A DNA stretch of 10,625 nucleotides from Desulfobacterales bacterium (GCA_029940345.1 JAOZRC010000009.1:12077-22701); one strand, 5' to 3'. Shown: positions 1 through 6,436, counted from the first letter of the stretch. Translations and numbers: made by a program. Notes: generated by a model not told the origin, from the sequence alone.

Positions 1-221
1 ACCCGCCGGCTCAATTTTGTATCAATATCATACACGGCTTTAACCGCCGATTCCTCCAAAATGCCAATGGCCGCACCGACCATGTCATCGACTCGCGCCC
101 TTTCCTTGATCAGTTCATAACCAATCTGGATAATACTCAACACCGTACCGAGAATAAATGCTGCCAGCACGGCATTGCGGGCCTGGCGGTAGGAGATGCG
201 ATTGCGAAAAGCGATTTGCAT
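1..221 (-). CDS. Membrane sensor/signalling protein, N-terminus only
   Basis: The frame opens at ATG 221 and runs off the left edge, giving 73 complete codons (starting MQIAFRNRISYRQARN). A GAGGTG Shine-Dalgarno lies about 9 bases upstream of the ATG. Residues about 17-35 (AVLAAFILGTVLSIIQIGY) form one hydrophobic membrane segment after a short basic cytoplasmic start. A polar, probably periplasmic stretch follows, containing ERARVDDMVGAAIGILEESAVKAVYDID. This layout is common at the N-terminus of bacterial sensor histidine kinases and diguanylate cyclases, whose output domains would lie outside the window. The gene begins 25 bases after the stop of the solute-binding protein gene, so the two are probably co-transcribed, and the binding protein may feed a signal to this sensor. 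The output type cannot be told from what is visible. Confidence 0.75.
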   Translation of the reverse strand, partial: MQIAFRNRISYRQARNAVLAAFILGTVLSIIQIGYELIKERARVDDMVGAAIGILEESAVKAVYDIDTKLSRR

Positions 222-246
222 TGATCCGGTCACCTCGTCTGAAGGA

Positions 247-1005
247 TTATTTAATGCCGTATTTTTGCCACAACCGTGACAAAACACCGGCTTGTTCCAT
301 TTGATCCAACAGCGTATTGATCTCGGCAGCAGAGGGTCTGGCTCCTTTTCTGACCAGAATTGTATGTCGATAAATCTGGTCCAATTTAACGGAGATCAAA
401 AGCTGATCTTTAATTCCCGGGTGTTGTTTTAAATAGCGGTCCAGGTAGGATTTAGTAATCACGGCGATATCAACCAACCCTCTTAAAACTTTTTTGATAT
501 TGCCTTCGTGGGTCGTGCTGAGTTCCATGTTAAAGATATCGTGAAGGTATTGGTCATCGGCGTTAAAATTGGCAAACCCGTAGTGATAGCCTAAATAGCC
601 GGCCATGGTTTTACCTTTAAAATTTTGAAAAAAGTTTTGATCCCTGGACGGTGCCGCCTTGGCAATATACACCTCGCCGCCTTGCAGGAAGACACGCGAG
701 GCTTGCATCTTTTTGTCTTCCCAGCCCCAGCGCAGGTCTTCAAAAAACAGCATGTCAAATTCCCGGTCGTTAAAATCACGATAGCGTCTTTTGGATGATG
801 TGGGGATAAATACGAAGCGGTGCAGATCCTGAAAAGAGTTTATAGCCGCAATTAAATCCAGGGTCAGGCCAGTAAATTTATCACCGGTCAGTTCCACAAA
901 CGGCGGGAAATGATACCCGCCGACGTTTACGGTTTCGGTATGCGCCGGAGAATCAAAGGCCAGAACAGACAGGCACAAAAGACAAATAACAGCGGTTTTT
1001 GGCAT
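247..1005 (-). CDS. Periplasmic solute-binding protein, SBP_bac_3-like
   Basis: This 252-residue protein has a signal peptide (MPKTAVICLLCLSVLAFDSPA, cleaved about residue 21-24). It then follows the order of the amino-acid-type family 3 binding proteins: a first strand with GGYHFPPFVE, the GLTLDLIAAIN helix, a central LQGGEVYIAK strand, FKGKTMAGYLGYHYGF, and a C-terminal helix ending LLDQMEQAGVLSRLWQKYGIK. The ATG at 1005 has AAAGGA about 8 bases upstream. No permease or ATPase gene adjoins it. Instead, the next gene downstream is a membrane sensor, so I infer that it delivers a ligand signal rather than serving uptake. Family membership is fairly clear. The ligand is unknown, and I see no full set of canonical amino-acid-binding residues. 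Confidence 0.85.
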   Translation of the reverse strand: MPKTAVICLLCLSVLAFDSPAHTETVNVGGYHFPPFVELTGDKFTGLTLDLIAAINSFQDLHRFVFIPTSSKRRYRDFNDREFDMLFFEDLRWGWEDKKMQASRVFLQGGEVYIAKAAPSRDQNFFQNFKGKTMAGYLGYHYGFANFNADDQYLHDIFNMELSTTHEGNIKKVLRGLVDIAVITKSYLDRYLKQHPGIKDQLLISVKLDQIYRHTILVRKGARPSAAEINTLLDQMEQAGVLSRLWQKYGIK

Positions 1006-1097
1006 TGGTCAGATCCTTTCATGGGTTTAAAGATTAGGGTGCTATAGGCGTTCAGGAAATCAATTTCACATCATTATCAAGTCGATAGCAGCCACTA

Positions 1098-2069
1098 CTA
1101 CTTTAACCTTCTTAGCAGAAAAAACCCCCCAATGCCAAGAATCAATGCGCCGCTGATCGTAAAAACACCGATTCCGGTTAATAACGGATGGCTCAAGGGC
1201 GACAACGCGGCCATTGTTTTAAAAAGTTTCCATTGATTGTGCGCCAGGGTCGGATTTTTAATCAGAAAAAAAATGTAAAGAACATATCCGCACCCAAGAT
1301 AAATGCAGATATAGCCTAAGGTCGCCCATGTGATAGCGCGGATGCTGCCTGCTATCCGGATTTGATATTGTCGGACAAGCGCCATCACCATGATAACAGA
1401 CGCCCCCAAACAAAGAAGCATCTCAATAAAACTGACAACGACCGTTTGATAGAAAAAGCCGTAAGCACCGGACAATCCCAAAAGCACCAGTATAATAAAG
1501 AGCGCTGAATGGATATTTGAATGTTGGGGAAGTGGCAGGGCTTCGTCTACATTAACCGTCTTCTCGCTTGATGGCGCAGCTTTAAAAGCAGTGCGCAACT
1601 CCTGAGCAGATATGACCCCTTGATTTTGTTGGATATGTTTTTTGATAATATCTGCCGACTTAATAGCTTTCTTTAAAAATTTGAGTGATTTTAGCTTCTC
1701 TTTTTGTACAGCGGTTTGGATATGACTTTCACACGTCGGGCCGTGTAATACGATATTGACAAGTAAAAGAATTGTTGTTGACAAAGCCAAAATTCCGAAT
1801 ATCACCGCACCGATGTCCCCTGTTAAAAACGCCATGACACCAAAAAAGAGAGTCATACCGCCCATGATCCCGTTTTGGACTTTCCCCATCACGGTTTTAC
1901 GGATAATAATCGTTTGGATATCTTTATAATAAAAACGTTTATAATATTCATCGCCAAAGCGGTAAGATACGGATAGCAGGTGGTCACGGGCACACCATAG
2001 ATGAAAATAGTTGCCCATCAGGTCTTTATGCTTACCCGGCAGACGAAGATATTCTTTGGGGGCTTTCAT
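1098..2069 (-). CDS. Six-TM membrane protein with PH-like N-terminus, function unknown
   Basis: The 323-residue protein begins with a cytosolic stretch (about 1-60) containing LLSVSYRFGDEYYKRFYYKDIQTI, which reads like the strand pattern of bacterial PH-like domains. Two membrane segments follow at about 68-84 and 86-109. A basic helix lies in between (about 115-150, many Lys), then a linker, and four further membrane segments at about 187-206, 209-232, 245-270 and 297-318. The C-terminus is RRLK. The ATG at 2069 has no good Shine-Dalgarno, and the bases before it belong to a 47-bp tandem repeat that duplicated the end of the upstream gene. Translation may rely on coupling with that gene. I do not recognise a named family or reaction. 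A role alongside the neighbouring zinc-finger and RDD membrane proteins is inference from gene order. Confidence 0.75.
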   Translation of the reverse strand: MKAPKEYLRLPGKHKDLMGNYFHLWCARDHLLSVSYRFGDEYYKRFYYKDIQTIIIRKTVMGKVQNGIMGGMTLFFGVMAFLTGDIGAVIFGILALSTTILLLVNIVLHGPTCESHIQTAVQKEKLKSLKFLKKAIKSADIIKKHIQQNQGVISAQELRTAFKAAPSSEKTVNVDEALPLPQHSNIHSALFIILVLLGLSGAYGFFYQTVVVSFIEMLLCLGASVIMVMALVRQYQIRIAGSIRAITWATLGYICIYLGCGYVLYIFFLIKNPTLAHNQWKLFKTMAALSPLSHPLLTGIGVFTISGALILGIGGFFLLRRLK

Positions 2070-2149
2070 AATTTTGCTGAACTACCTGATAACTGACCAG
2101 AGCTACTGGCTTTCATTATTTTTCTGGGCTACCTGATAAAAAACCAGAG
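2061..2149. repeat. Imperfect 47-bp tandem duplication at a gene junction
   Basis: The segment 2061-2102 is repeated at 2108-2149 with a constant offset of 47 bases. Both copies begin GGCTTTCAT and share CTACCTGATAA and CCAGAG, and about 28 of the first 32 bases match. On the minus strand the copy at 2108-2149 encodes the real end of the zinc-finger protein (LWFFIR, stop). The copy at 2061-2102 still reads LWSVIR and stop, so it is a relic of the same gene end. Each copy also carries ATGAAAGCC, which is the true start of the next gene only in the 2061 copy. Confidence 0.8.
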
Positions 2150-2689
2150 TACAAGGAGCCATCCTGCGATTTGACAAAGCGATAAAATAATAGCGATGAT
2201 AAATCTGATCTTGGTGCGTGGAATAATACTTGAAGGTTCTTTCCAATACCATAAGGCCATAAATAAAGCGATGGGCGCCGTAATAATCGTGGGATACACG
2301 AAAAGCATCGGAACAACGGCGATTGAAAGCGCTCTGTTGTCATATAAAGTACGCTTGTTTTCAAGGCTTTTGATCTTGCGCTGATTTTTACCGGCTTCCA
2401 CACAGGTGAGGCACATAGAGCATCCGTCAAGCTCTACATCGCATAACGCGCATAAAAAACGGCCGCATACCGAGCAGGGGACCACCGCTTTCTTTTTTGG
2501 ATGATAAAAACAGCTTGCTTCGTTTTCGGCTTGCAACAATTCACCGGTTTGAACAGCGGATTGTTTTCTAATCAGAGCCGGAAACGCATCCGCACGAATC
2601 ATAACACCACAGGCAAGGCAAGCTTCCAGACGGGACGTGTTAATAGTGCTTTCAGGCAAGCGCGTCTCACATTTGGGGCATTTGATCAA
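2129..2689 (-). CDS. B-box-like zinc-finger membrane protein
   Basis: This 186-residue protein has a TTG start (2689) with AGGA six bases upstream. That AGGA overlaps the TAG stop of the RDD gene, so the two are tightly coupled. Residues 4-27 hold a CxxC...CxxC zinc ribbon (C4, C7, C24, C27). Residues 60-96 form a B-box-like cluster (C60, H63, C72, C75, C80, C83, C90, C93, C96) of the pattern CxxHP...CxxCxxxxCxxC. Two C-terminal membrane segments lie at about 117-148 and 161-184. Such zinc-finger plus membrane-anchor proteins are found in several bacteria, usually annotated only as B-box zinc finger proteins. The fingers should face the cytoplasm and bind a protein or nucleic acid, but the partner is unknown. 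The C-terminus has been duplicated at the DNA level just downstream. Confidence 0.85.
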   Translation of the reverse strand: MIKCPKCETRLPESTINTSRLEACLACGVMIRADAFPALIRKQSAVQTGELLQAENEASCFYHPKKKAVVPCSVCGRFLCALCDVELDGCSMCLTCVEAGKNQRKIKSLENKRTLYDNRALSIAVVPMLFVYPTIITAPIALFMALWYWKEPSSIIPRTKIRFIIAIILSLCQIAGWLLVLWFFIR

Positions 2690-2697
2690 AACAATTC

Positions 2698-3576
2698 CTA
2701 TTTCATTACCACGCGTGTGTTGCAGATACGGTCGTGCAGCGTTCGTTTTTCATCATCAAAAGCCGCCATAATGTAACCGATCAACAGGATCATGGAACTG
2801 ATCCACTCGGCAAAATGTCTTCCCAGTGCGCGACCGTAAGAGACGCGGTCGCCATCATACATCACGACCTTCAATCCACAAGCCATCTTTCCGGGTGTTG
2901 CGGCGAATTTACCAATAAACCAAGTGGAATATATCGCCGAAAAAATCACACTGATAACATTGGATAGAATTGAGCTAATCAGCGAAGATTGCTCTGTATT
3001 TAACATGCCTATTAATAGGGAGGGTATCATCGCAAGCAAAACACCAATAACCCCGGTAATAATTCCATCAATAAATTTGGCGCCAAAACGAATCCAAAAC
3101 CCGGCATAATTCAACTGGCCGTCAATTTTACCACTCTCCTTGATTTGCTGAACAAAATTCGGTTTACAAGCCGCACACACCCACATATCATGATAAAATA
3201 GCATATCTTCCTGAGCATGGCTTTTCCCGCATTGGGAACACGAAGCCTGTTCGGTACTTTCTGTTTGTGAAGATGTCGGCGGAGGTTGCGATACTTTGTC
3301 AGGGGATGCCGGGGAAGTTCCAGAAGATGATTTCTCCATAGATGACGCCGATATAAATTCGGCGTTGCCACCCAACCGTTGGAGTTTTGCGACAACCTTT
3401 TGAGCCCGCTGTTCTGGAATGCCTTTGATCAGAACAATGGGCGTTTTTTGTACCAACACTTCAATTTTATCACGCGAAGCCTTTTTAAATAAGGTTGACA
3501 GATAATTGACAACTTCGATCTTTTTTTCCTGATTAACGCTTTTCAGGACGATTTCTCCGATATTTTTTGAATTCAT
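2698..3576 (-). CDS. RDD membrane protein with L7/L12-like domain and zinc ribbon
   Basis: Two ATGs stand in tandem (3579 and 3576). I chose the second because GGAG lies five bases before it, giving 292 residues. Residues about 5-76 resemble the C-terminal domain of ribosomal protein L7/L12 (KKIEVVNYLSTLF, then KIEVLVQKTPIVLIKGIPEQRAQKVVAKLQRLGGNAEF). A Ser/Pro/Thr-rich linker (about 78-110) follows. Next is a zinc ribbon with C113, C116, C134 and C137. The rest is an RDD domain: GFWIRFGAKFIDGIITGV, membrane segments at about 169-192, 200-221 and 257-273, ATPGKMACGLKVV and DEKRTLHDRI near the end. RDD proteins are membrane proteins of poorly known function, some linked to transport. The domain combination is the noteworthy part. 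The next gene begins eight bases after the stop. Confidence 0.88.
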   Translation of the reverse strand: MNSKNIGEIVLKSVNQEKKIEVVNYLSTLFKKASRDKIEVLVQKTPIVLIKGIPEQRAQKVVAKLQRLGGNAEFISASSMEKSSSGTSPASPDKVSQPPPTSSQTESTEQASCSQCGKSHAQEDMLFYHDMWVCAACKPNFVQQIKESGKIDGQLNYAGFWIRFGAKFIDGIITGVIGVLLAMIPSLLIGMLNTEQSSLISSILSNVISVIFSAIYSTWFIGKFAATPGKMACGLKVVMYDGDRVSYGRALGRHFAEWISSMILLIGYIMAAFDDEKRTLHDRICNTRVVMK

Positions 3577-3591
3577 CATATCTCCAGTGAT

Positions 3592-3616
3592 GTTGGGTTT
3601 CGTTCCTCAACCCAAC
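3592..3616. repeat. GTTGGGTT/AACCCAAC hairpin repeat
   Basis: GTTGGGTT (3592-3599) and AACCCAAC (3609-3616) form a perfect 8-bp stem around a 9-base loop. The hairpin sits between the M48 protease stop and the RDD gene start. Sequences of this TTGGGTTTCGTTCCTCAACC type are, from memory, scattered REP-like repeats in several bacterial phyla. It has no T-run and so is not a convincing terminator. Confidence 0.6.
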
Positions 3617-3636
3617 CTACGACTGCTTACTGCCCA

Positions 3637-4449
3637 CTACCCACTGCGGTAGTAACGCATGGCTTCAGGGATCAGCTCTTTGATATTTTCTATGCGGGTT
3701 TGATCGGATGGGTGGGTGCTAAGGAATTCAACACTTGCCTTACCACCTTTCTTAGCGGCCATTCTCTGCCAGAAACCAACTGCATGATGGGGATCGTAAC
3801 CCGCCATGGACATAAAGATGAGGCCGAGCCGGTCGGCCTCACTTTCATGCAGTCGGCTGTAAGGCAGCATTAAACCCACTTGGCTGGCACCCCCATAGGC
3901 CGTCATCCACAGATTCTGAGTCGCAGCCGGATATTGGCTTAACGCTGCGGAAAGGCCGATACCGCCCATTTGAACAAGCAATCCCTGTGACATTCGTTCG
4001 CTTCCGTGGTTGGCAACCGCATGTGCGATTTCATGTCCCATGACAACCGCCAGACCGTTTTCATCCCTGGTTATCGGTAAGATACCACTAAAAACGACCA
4101 CTTTGCCGCCCGGCATACACCAGGCATTTACCTGGGAATTGGCTACCAGGTTAAATTCCCATTGATACCCATCTAAAAGATGGCTTAACTTTTGTTTTTG
4201 AAAATAGCGCTCGACCGCATATTGTATACGCTGCCCCACCTTTTTTACACGCGCCGTTGCGCGTTTATCGGAGCTTTTTTTGTTTTTTGCCAAAAATTCG
4301 TCATAGTTCTGAAAACTCATCGGCAATATCTGCTCATTCGGCACCAGGCTCAGTTGGCTTCGTCCGGTAATCGGCACCGTTGAACATGCCCCGATAAAAA
4401 CAGATAATAATACGGTCAGGATTAAAAGGACGTCATTTCGTTTCGTCAT
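3637..4449 (-). CDS. M48 family zinc metalloprotease, lipoprotein
   Basis: The 270-residue protein starts at ATG 4449 with GGAG eight bases upstream. An in-frame TTG further upstream (4482) has no ribosome site. The signal peptide MTKRNDVLLILTVLLSVFIGAC ends in a lipobox (I-G-A-C22), so the mature protein is a lipoprotein on the periplasmic face. The catalytic zinc site is HEIAH (139-143), with the downstream ExxAD motif (E202-A205-D206) supplying the third ligand. The conserved NAWCMPGGKVVVFSGIL precedes it, and STHPSDQTRIENI near the end is typical of the family. Periplasmic M48 proteases of this sort (BepA/LoiP-like group) degrade or quality-control envelope proteins. I cannot assign a specific orthologue, and no TPR region follows the protease domain, so it is not full-length BepA. 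Confidence 0.93.
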   Translation of the reverse strand: MTKRNDVLLILTVLLSVFIGACSTVPITGRSQLSLVPNEQILPMSFQNYDEFLAKNKKSSDKRATARVKKVGQRIQYAVERYFQKQKLSHLLDGYQWEFNLVANSQVNAWCMPGGKVVVFSGILPITRDENGLAVVMGHEIAHAVANHGSERMSQGLLVQMGGIGLSAALSQYPAATQNLWMTAYGGASQVGLMLPYSRLHESEADRLGLIFMSMAGYDPHHAVGFWQRMAAKKGGKASVEFLSTHPSDQTRIENIKELIPEAMRYYRSG

Positions 4450-4502
4450 ATAGGGTTCTCCATTTTTTAAAAAAAATTTCAACCTGTGCGGTTGCCACCA
4501 AT

Positions 4503-4681
4503 ATGTAGGGTGGGCAAGGATTTTTGCACTTATCCAGTTTATATCTGATGAAAATCAAAAGCAACAAACTTCGTTTTAAAGAAACGGCCTTTGCCCACCG
4601 GTTTTTATCCAGATGGTGGGCATCGCCGACGAAGATTAGTGCCCTGTAAATAGTTTTTTTCCGGCGATGCACACCCTACAT
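4503..4681. repeat. GTAGGGTG-type inverted-repeat element
   Basis: ATGTAGGGTG (4503-4512) pairs with CACCCTACAT (4672-4681). Inside lie TGCCCACC (4592-4599), GGTGGGCA (4615-4622) and a 9-bp stem GCATCGCCG (4620-4628)/CGGCGATGC (4662-4670). The block fills the spacer between the moaA stop and the protease start. GTAGGGTGGGCA repeats are widespread scattered intergenic repeats in bacteria (from memory). The spacer shows no coding signal, and I see no clear protease promoter in it. Confidence 0.65.
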
Positions 4682-4727
4682 CGCCAATTTCAACCGAACA
4701 GGTCAAAGTTTTTGAAAGACACTGTTT

Positions 4728-5744
4728 TCACCCACCGATAGCAAACATCTTACCGTTTACAGTGCGGCCTTGATCTTCCGCTATTTTATGTCCCGTGGGT
4801 TTAAGATAAATCGCGTGCATAAAAATACGCGCCAGTTCCTCATCAGAGCATCCCGAACGCAACGGGCCTTTGACATCTGTCTGGCGGTCTGACAACAGGC
4901 ATGCTCTTAAAGCACCTCTTGCGGTCAATCTCAGCCGATTACACTGATCGCAAAAATGGCTGCTGATGGCACTGATAAACCCGATTTCACCAATAGCGCC
5001 CTTAAAACGATAGCGTCGCGCCGGGCCGTCATTGATAAGATTAGGCACCGGGATCAACTCACCAATCTTTTGTAAGCGTTTTTTGATTTCCGGCGTCAGG
5101 ATTTGGCGGGATTTGCTAAAATTCGAATTGCCCATGGGCATGTATTCAATGAAACGGATATGAAAGGGGTAATCAAAAGATAAACGGGCGATATCCTGAA
5201 ACTCATGATCGTTTTGACCTCTGATCGCCACAACATTCAGCTTAATCGGATCAAAGCCCTCGTAACGCGCTGATTCGATGCCTTCCCACACTTGCATGAA
5301 CAAATCCCGTCGTGTGATTTTTGCAAAGTTGCGTCGATCCAGGCTGTCTAAACTGACATTGATGCGTTTAATGCCCGCTTGCTTAATCTTTTTGATATTA
5401 TCTTTAAGAAGCACCCCGTTCGTAGTGAGTGAAACATCTTTGATCCCTTCAATCGCAACAATCTCTTTTAAAAAGTGATACACACCTCTGCGAACAAGCG
5501 GTTCGCCGCCTGTCACCCTGATTTTGGAAATGCCGAGATGTACGGCCACACGAACCAGACGTAACAGTTCTTCGTAACTCAAAATGTCGCGATGTGTCAG
5601 TTTGGGAACCAGGTTATCAGGATTGCAATAGGTGCATCGCAAGTTGCATCGATCGGTGATTGATATGCGCAGATAGTTGATATTGCGCTTAAAGCGATCA
5701 TATAATAATGTTAAATCAGACAATGCCAAGGCATCCTTTCTCAT
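4728..5744 (-). CDS. moaA: GTP 3',8-cyclase MoaA
   Basis: MoaA is a radical-SAM enzyme that, with MoaC, turns GTP into cyclic pyranopterin monophosphate, the first step of molybdenum cofactor synthesis. From ATG 5744 it is 338 residues, close to the usual 325-340. The N-terminal cluster is C33-x3-C37-x2-C40 within YLRISITDRCNLRCTYC. VTGGEPLVRRG follows, then SLDSL and FIEYMPMGNSNF. The second, GTP-binding cluster is C265-x2-C268-x13-C282, and the protein ends in the conserved Gly-Gly. A longer frame back to TTG 5834 exists, but that TTG overlaps the -35 box and lacks a ribosome site. The ATG has AGGA only three bases upstream, and TTG codons 6 and 8 sit behind AAGGA, so the exact start is uncertain. 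No other mo genes lie in the window. Confidence 0.95.
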   Translation of the reverse strand: MRKDALALSDLTLLYDRFKRNINYLRISITDRCNLRCTYCNPDNLVPKLTHRDILSYEELLRLVRVAVHLGISKIRVTGGEPLVRRGVYHFLKEIVAIEGIKDVSLTTNGVLLKDNIKKIKQAGIKRINVSLDSLDRRNFAKITRRDLFMQVWEGIESARYEGFDPIKLNVVAIRGQNDHEFQDIARLSFDYPFHIRFIEYMPMGNSNFSKSRQILTPEIKKRLQKIGELIPVPNLINDGPARRYRFKGAIGEIGFISAISSHFCDQCNRLRLTARGALRACLLSDRQTDVKGPLRSGCSDEELARIFMHAIYLKPTGHKIAEDQGRTVNGKMFAIGG

Positions 5745-5810
5745 AATTCCTGATTCGCCCTGATTATCTTCAAAAAGCTCAGGGCCATCTTTTTTAATGA
5801 TAATTTTAAA

Positions 5811-5839
5811 AGTATATCGTAACTGTTCTGACAAGTCAA
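5811..5839 (-). promoter_or_regulatory. Predicted sigma70 promoter of moaA
   Basis: On the minus strand TTGACT (5839-5834) is followed by a 17-base spacer and TATACT (5816-5811), each box one base from consensus. Transcription should start near 5804, leaving a leader of about 60 bases before the moaA ATG. That is too short for the roughly 140-base Moco riboswitch. Confidence 0.75.
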
Positions 5840-5845
5840 TATTTG

Positions 5846-5870
5846 GTTACATCTTTAGCATGGATGTAAC
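5846..5870. promoter_or_regulatory. Perfect palindrome, candidate operator for moaA
   Basis: GTTACATC (5846-5853) and GATGTAAC (5863-5870) form an exact 8-bp inverted repeat with a 9-base spacer. It lies six bases upstream of the moaA -35 box, the position expected of a transcription-factor site. A molybdate- or tungstate-responsive regulator (ModE- or TunR-type) is a natural candidate, but the site does not match the TATATA-rich E. coli ModE site as I remember it. Confidence 0.6.
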
Positions 5871-6029
5871 GGTCACCTTATCAAAGCTGAAGATTGAAAC
5901 AATTATTTTTTATGCAGGCGCCAATTTTTTTGTTTTTATCACAATTGAAACTTGTAAATTCATAATTATAGATATAAGAAAGCGATATTGTATGTCTCTT
6001 GCTTTCCGGTTTGTTTTACTTTATAGACG
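5871..6029. other. AT-rich intergenic DNA with no gene
   Basis: This is the left part of the divergent region between moaA and mlaC. A 96-codon open frame crosses it (5797-6087, plus strand), but it overlaps the moaA promoter and palindrome, lacks a ribosome site and has no recognisable protein character. I see only short stems here, such as GAAAGC (5979-5984 region) with GCTTTC (6001-6006). Confidence 0.6.
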
Positions 6030-6134
6030 TTCAGATAATCAATGTCACTACTTTATCAGTCGGAGATATACTATGGTATATGCCTGATCTTAGCTTTTGG
6101 CCTCCCTCTGGCCTTGTGACATTAATTATCTGAA
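6030..6134. repeat. Long palindrome 1, three-way-junction shape
   Basis: The outer arms TTCAGATAATCAATGTCAC (6030-6048) and GTGACATTAATTATCTGAA (6116-6134) pair over 19 bp with one mismatch. Inside are two further stems: ATCAG...ATATAC-TATG-GTATAT...CTGAT (6055-6088) and GGCC-TCCCTCT-GGCC (6099-6113). Together they fold as a closed three-way junction. No coding or T-run follows. It could be a cruciform-forming repeat or a structured RNA. Confidence 0.65.
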
Positions 6135-6142
6135 AGTTTATA

Positions 6143-6278
6143 CTCGACAGTCATAAGTTCTTTATCATTTAGAAAACAAATTATGCTAACATGCTGATTT
6201 CATTGGAATTATAAAATTCGCGCTTGTTTTTTAAATATCAATGATTTCAGTATGTTACGAGAACTTATGACTGACGAG
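6143..6278. repeat. Long palindrome 2
   Basis: The arms 6143-6161 (CTCGACAGTCATAAGTTCT) and 6260-6278 (AGAACTTATGACTGACGAG) pair over 19 bp with one mismatch. A nested stem is formed by 6187-6205 (TAACATGCTGATTTCATTG) and 6239-6257 (CAATGATTTCAGTATGTTA), with 16 of 19 bases pairing. The left side carries a 25-base bulge between the two stems. It starts nine bases after palindrome 1. Confidence 0.65.
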
Positions 6279-6298
6279 GTTTATAGAAATTTTGGCCT

Positions 6299-6436
6299 TG
6301 ATCATCGCTTCGGCCATTTTGAATTTCGGTTGCAATACACCGCATTCTTTCAGATTGTGCCAGCTGGGAGTCGTGGCGTGATGACCCAATCTAAAAGAAT
6401 GTGGTGCAATCCGGCAAATGGCCGAAACGATGATCA
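6299..6436. repeat. Long palindrome 3, 138 bp, just upstream of mlaC
   Basis: The arms 6299-6319 (TGATCATCG, mismatch, TTCGGCCATTT) and 6416-6436 (AAATGGCCGAA, mismatch, CGATGATCA) pair over 21 bp with one mismatch. The inner arms 6343-6357 (CATTCTTTCAGATTG) and 6387-6401 (CAATCTAAAAGAATG) pair 14 of 15. The loop of about 29 bases is 6358-6386. Open frames across it on both strands are by-products of the palindrome. It ends 57 bases before the mlaC start. Confidence 0.7.

Noticed and set aside
4433..4672. 79-codon minus-strand frame upstream of the M48 protease
   Set aside because: It consists largely of the GTAGGGTG repeat element and overlaps the protease ribosome site in another frame.
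5745..5810. Moco riboswitch in the moaA leader
   Set aside because: The predicted leader is only about 60 bases and lacks room for the known structure.
5745..5834. 30-residue N-terminal extension of MoaA from a TTG start
   Set aside because: The TTG overlaps the -35 box, there is no ribosome site, and MoaA proteins normally begin shortly before the YLRISxTDRCN motif.
5797..6087. 96-codon plus-strand open frame
   Set aside because: It overlaps the moaA promoter and palindrome, has no ribosome site and no recognisable protein features, and is probably a chance frame in AT-rich DNA.
6030..6436. Integron attC sites or a tRNA gene
   Set aside because: The hairpins lack the conserved attC core ends, and there is no T-loop GTTCRA motif, acceptor CCA or integrase.
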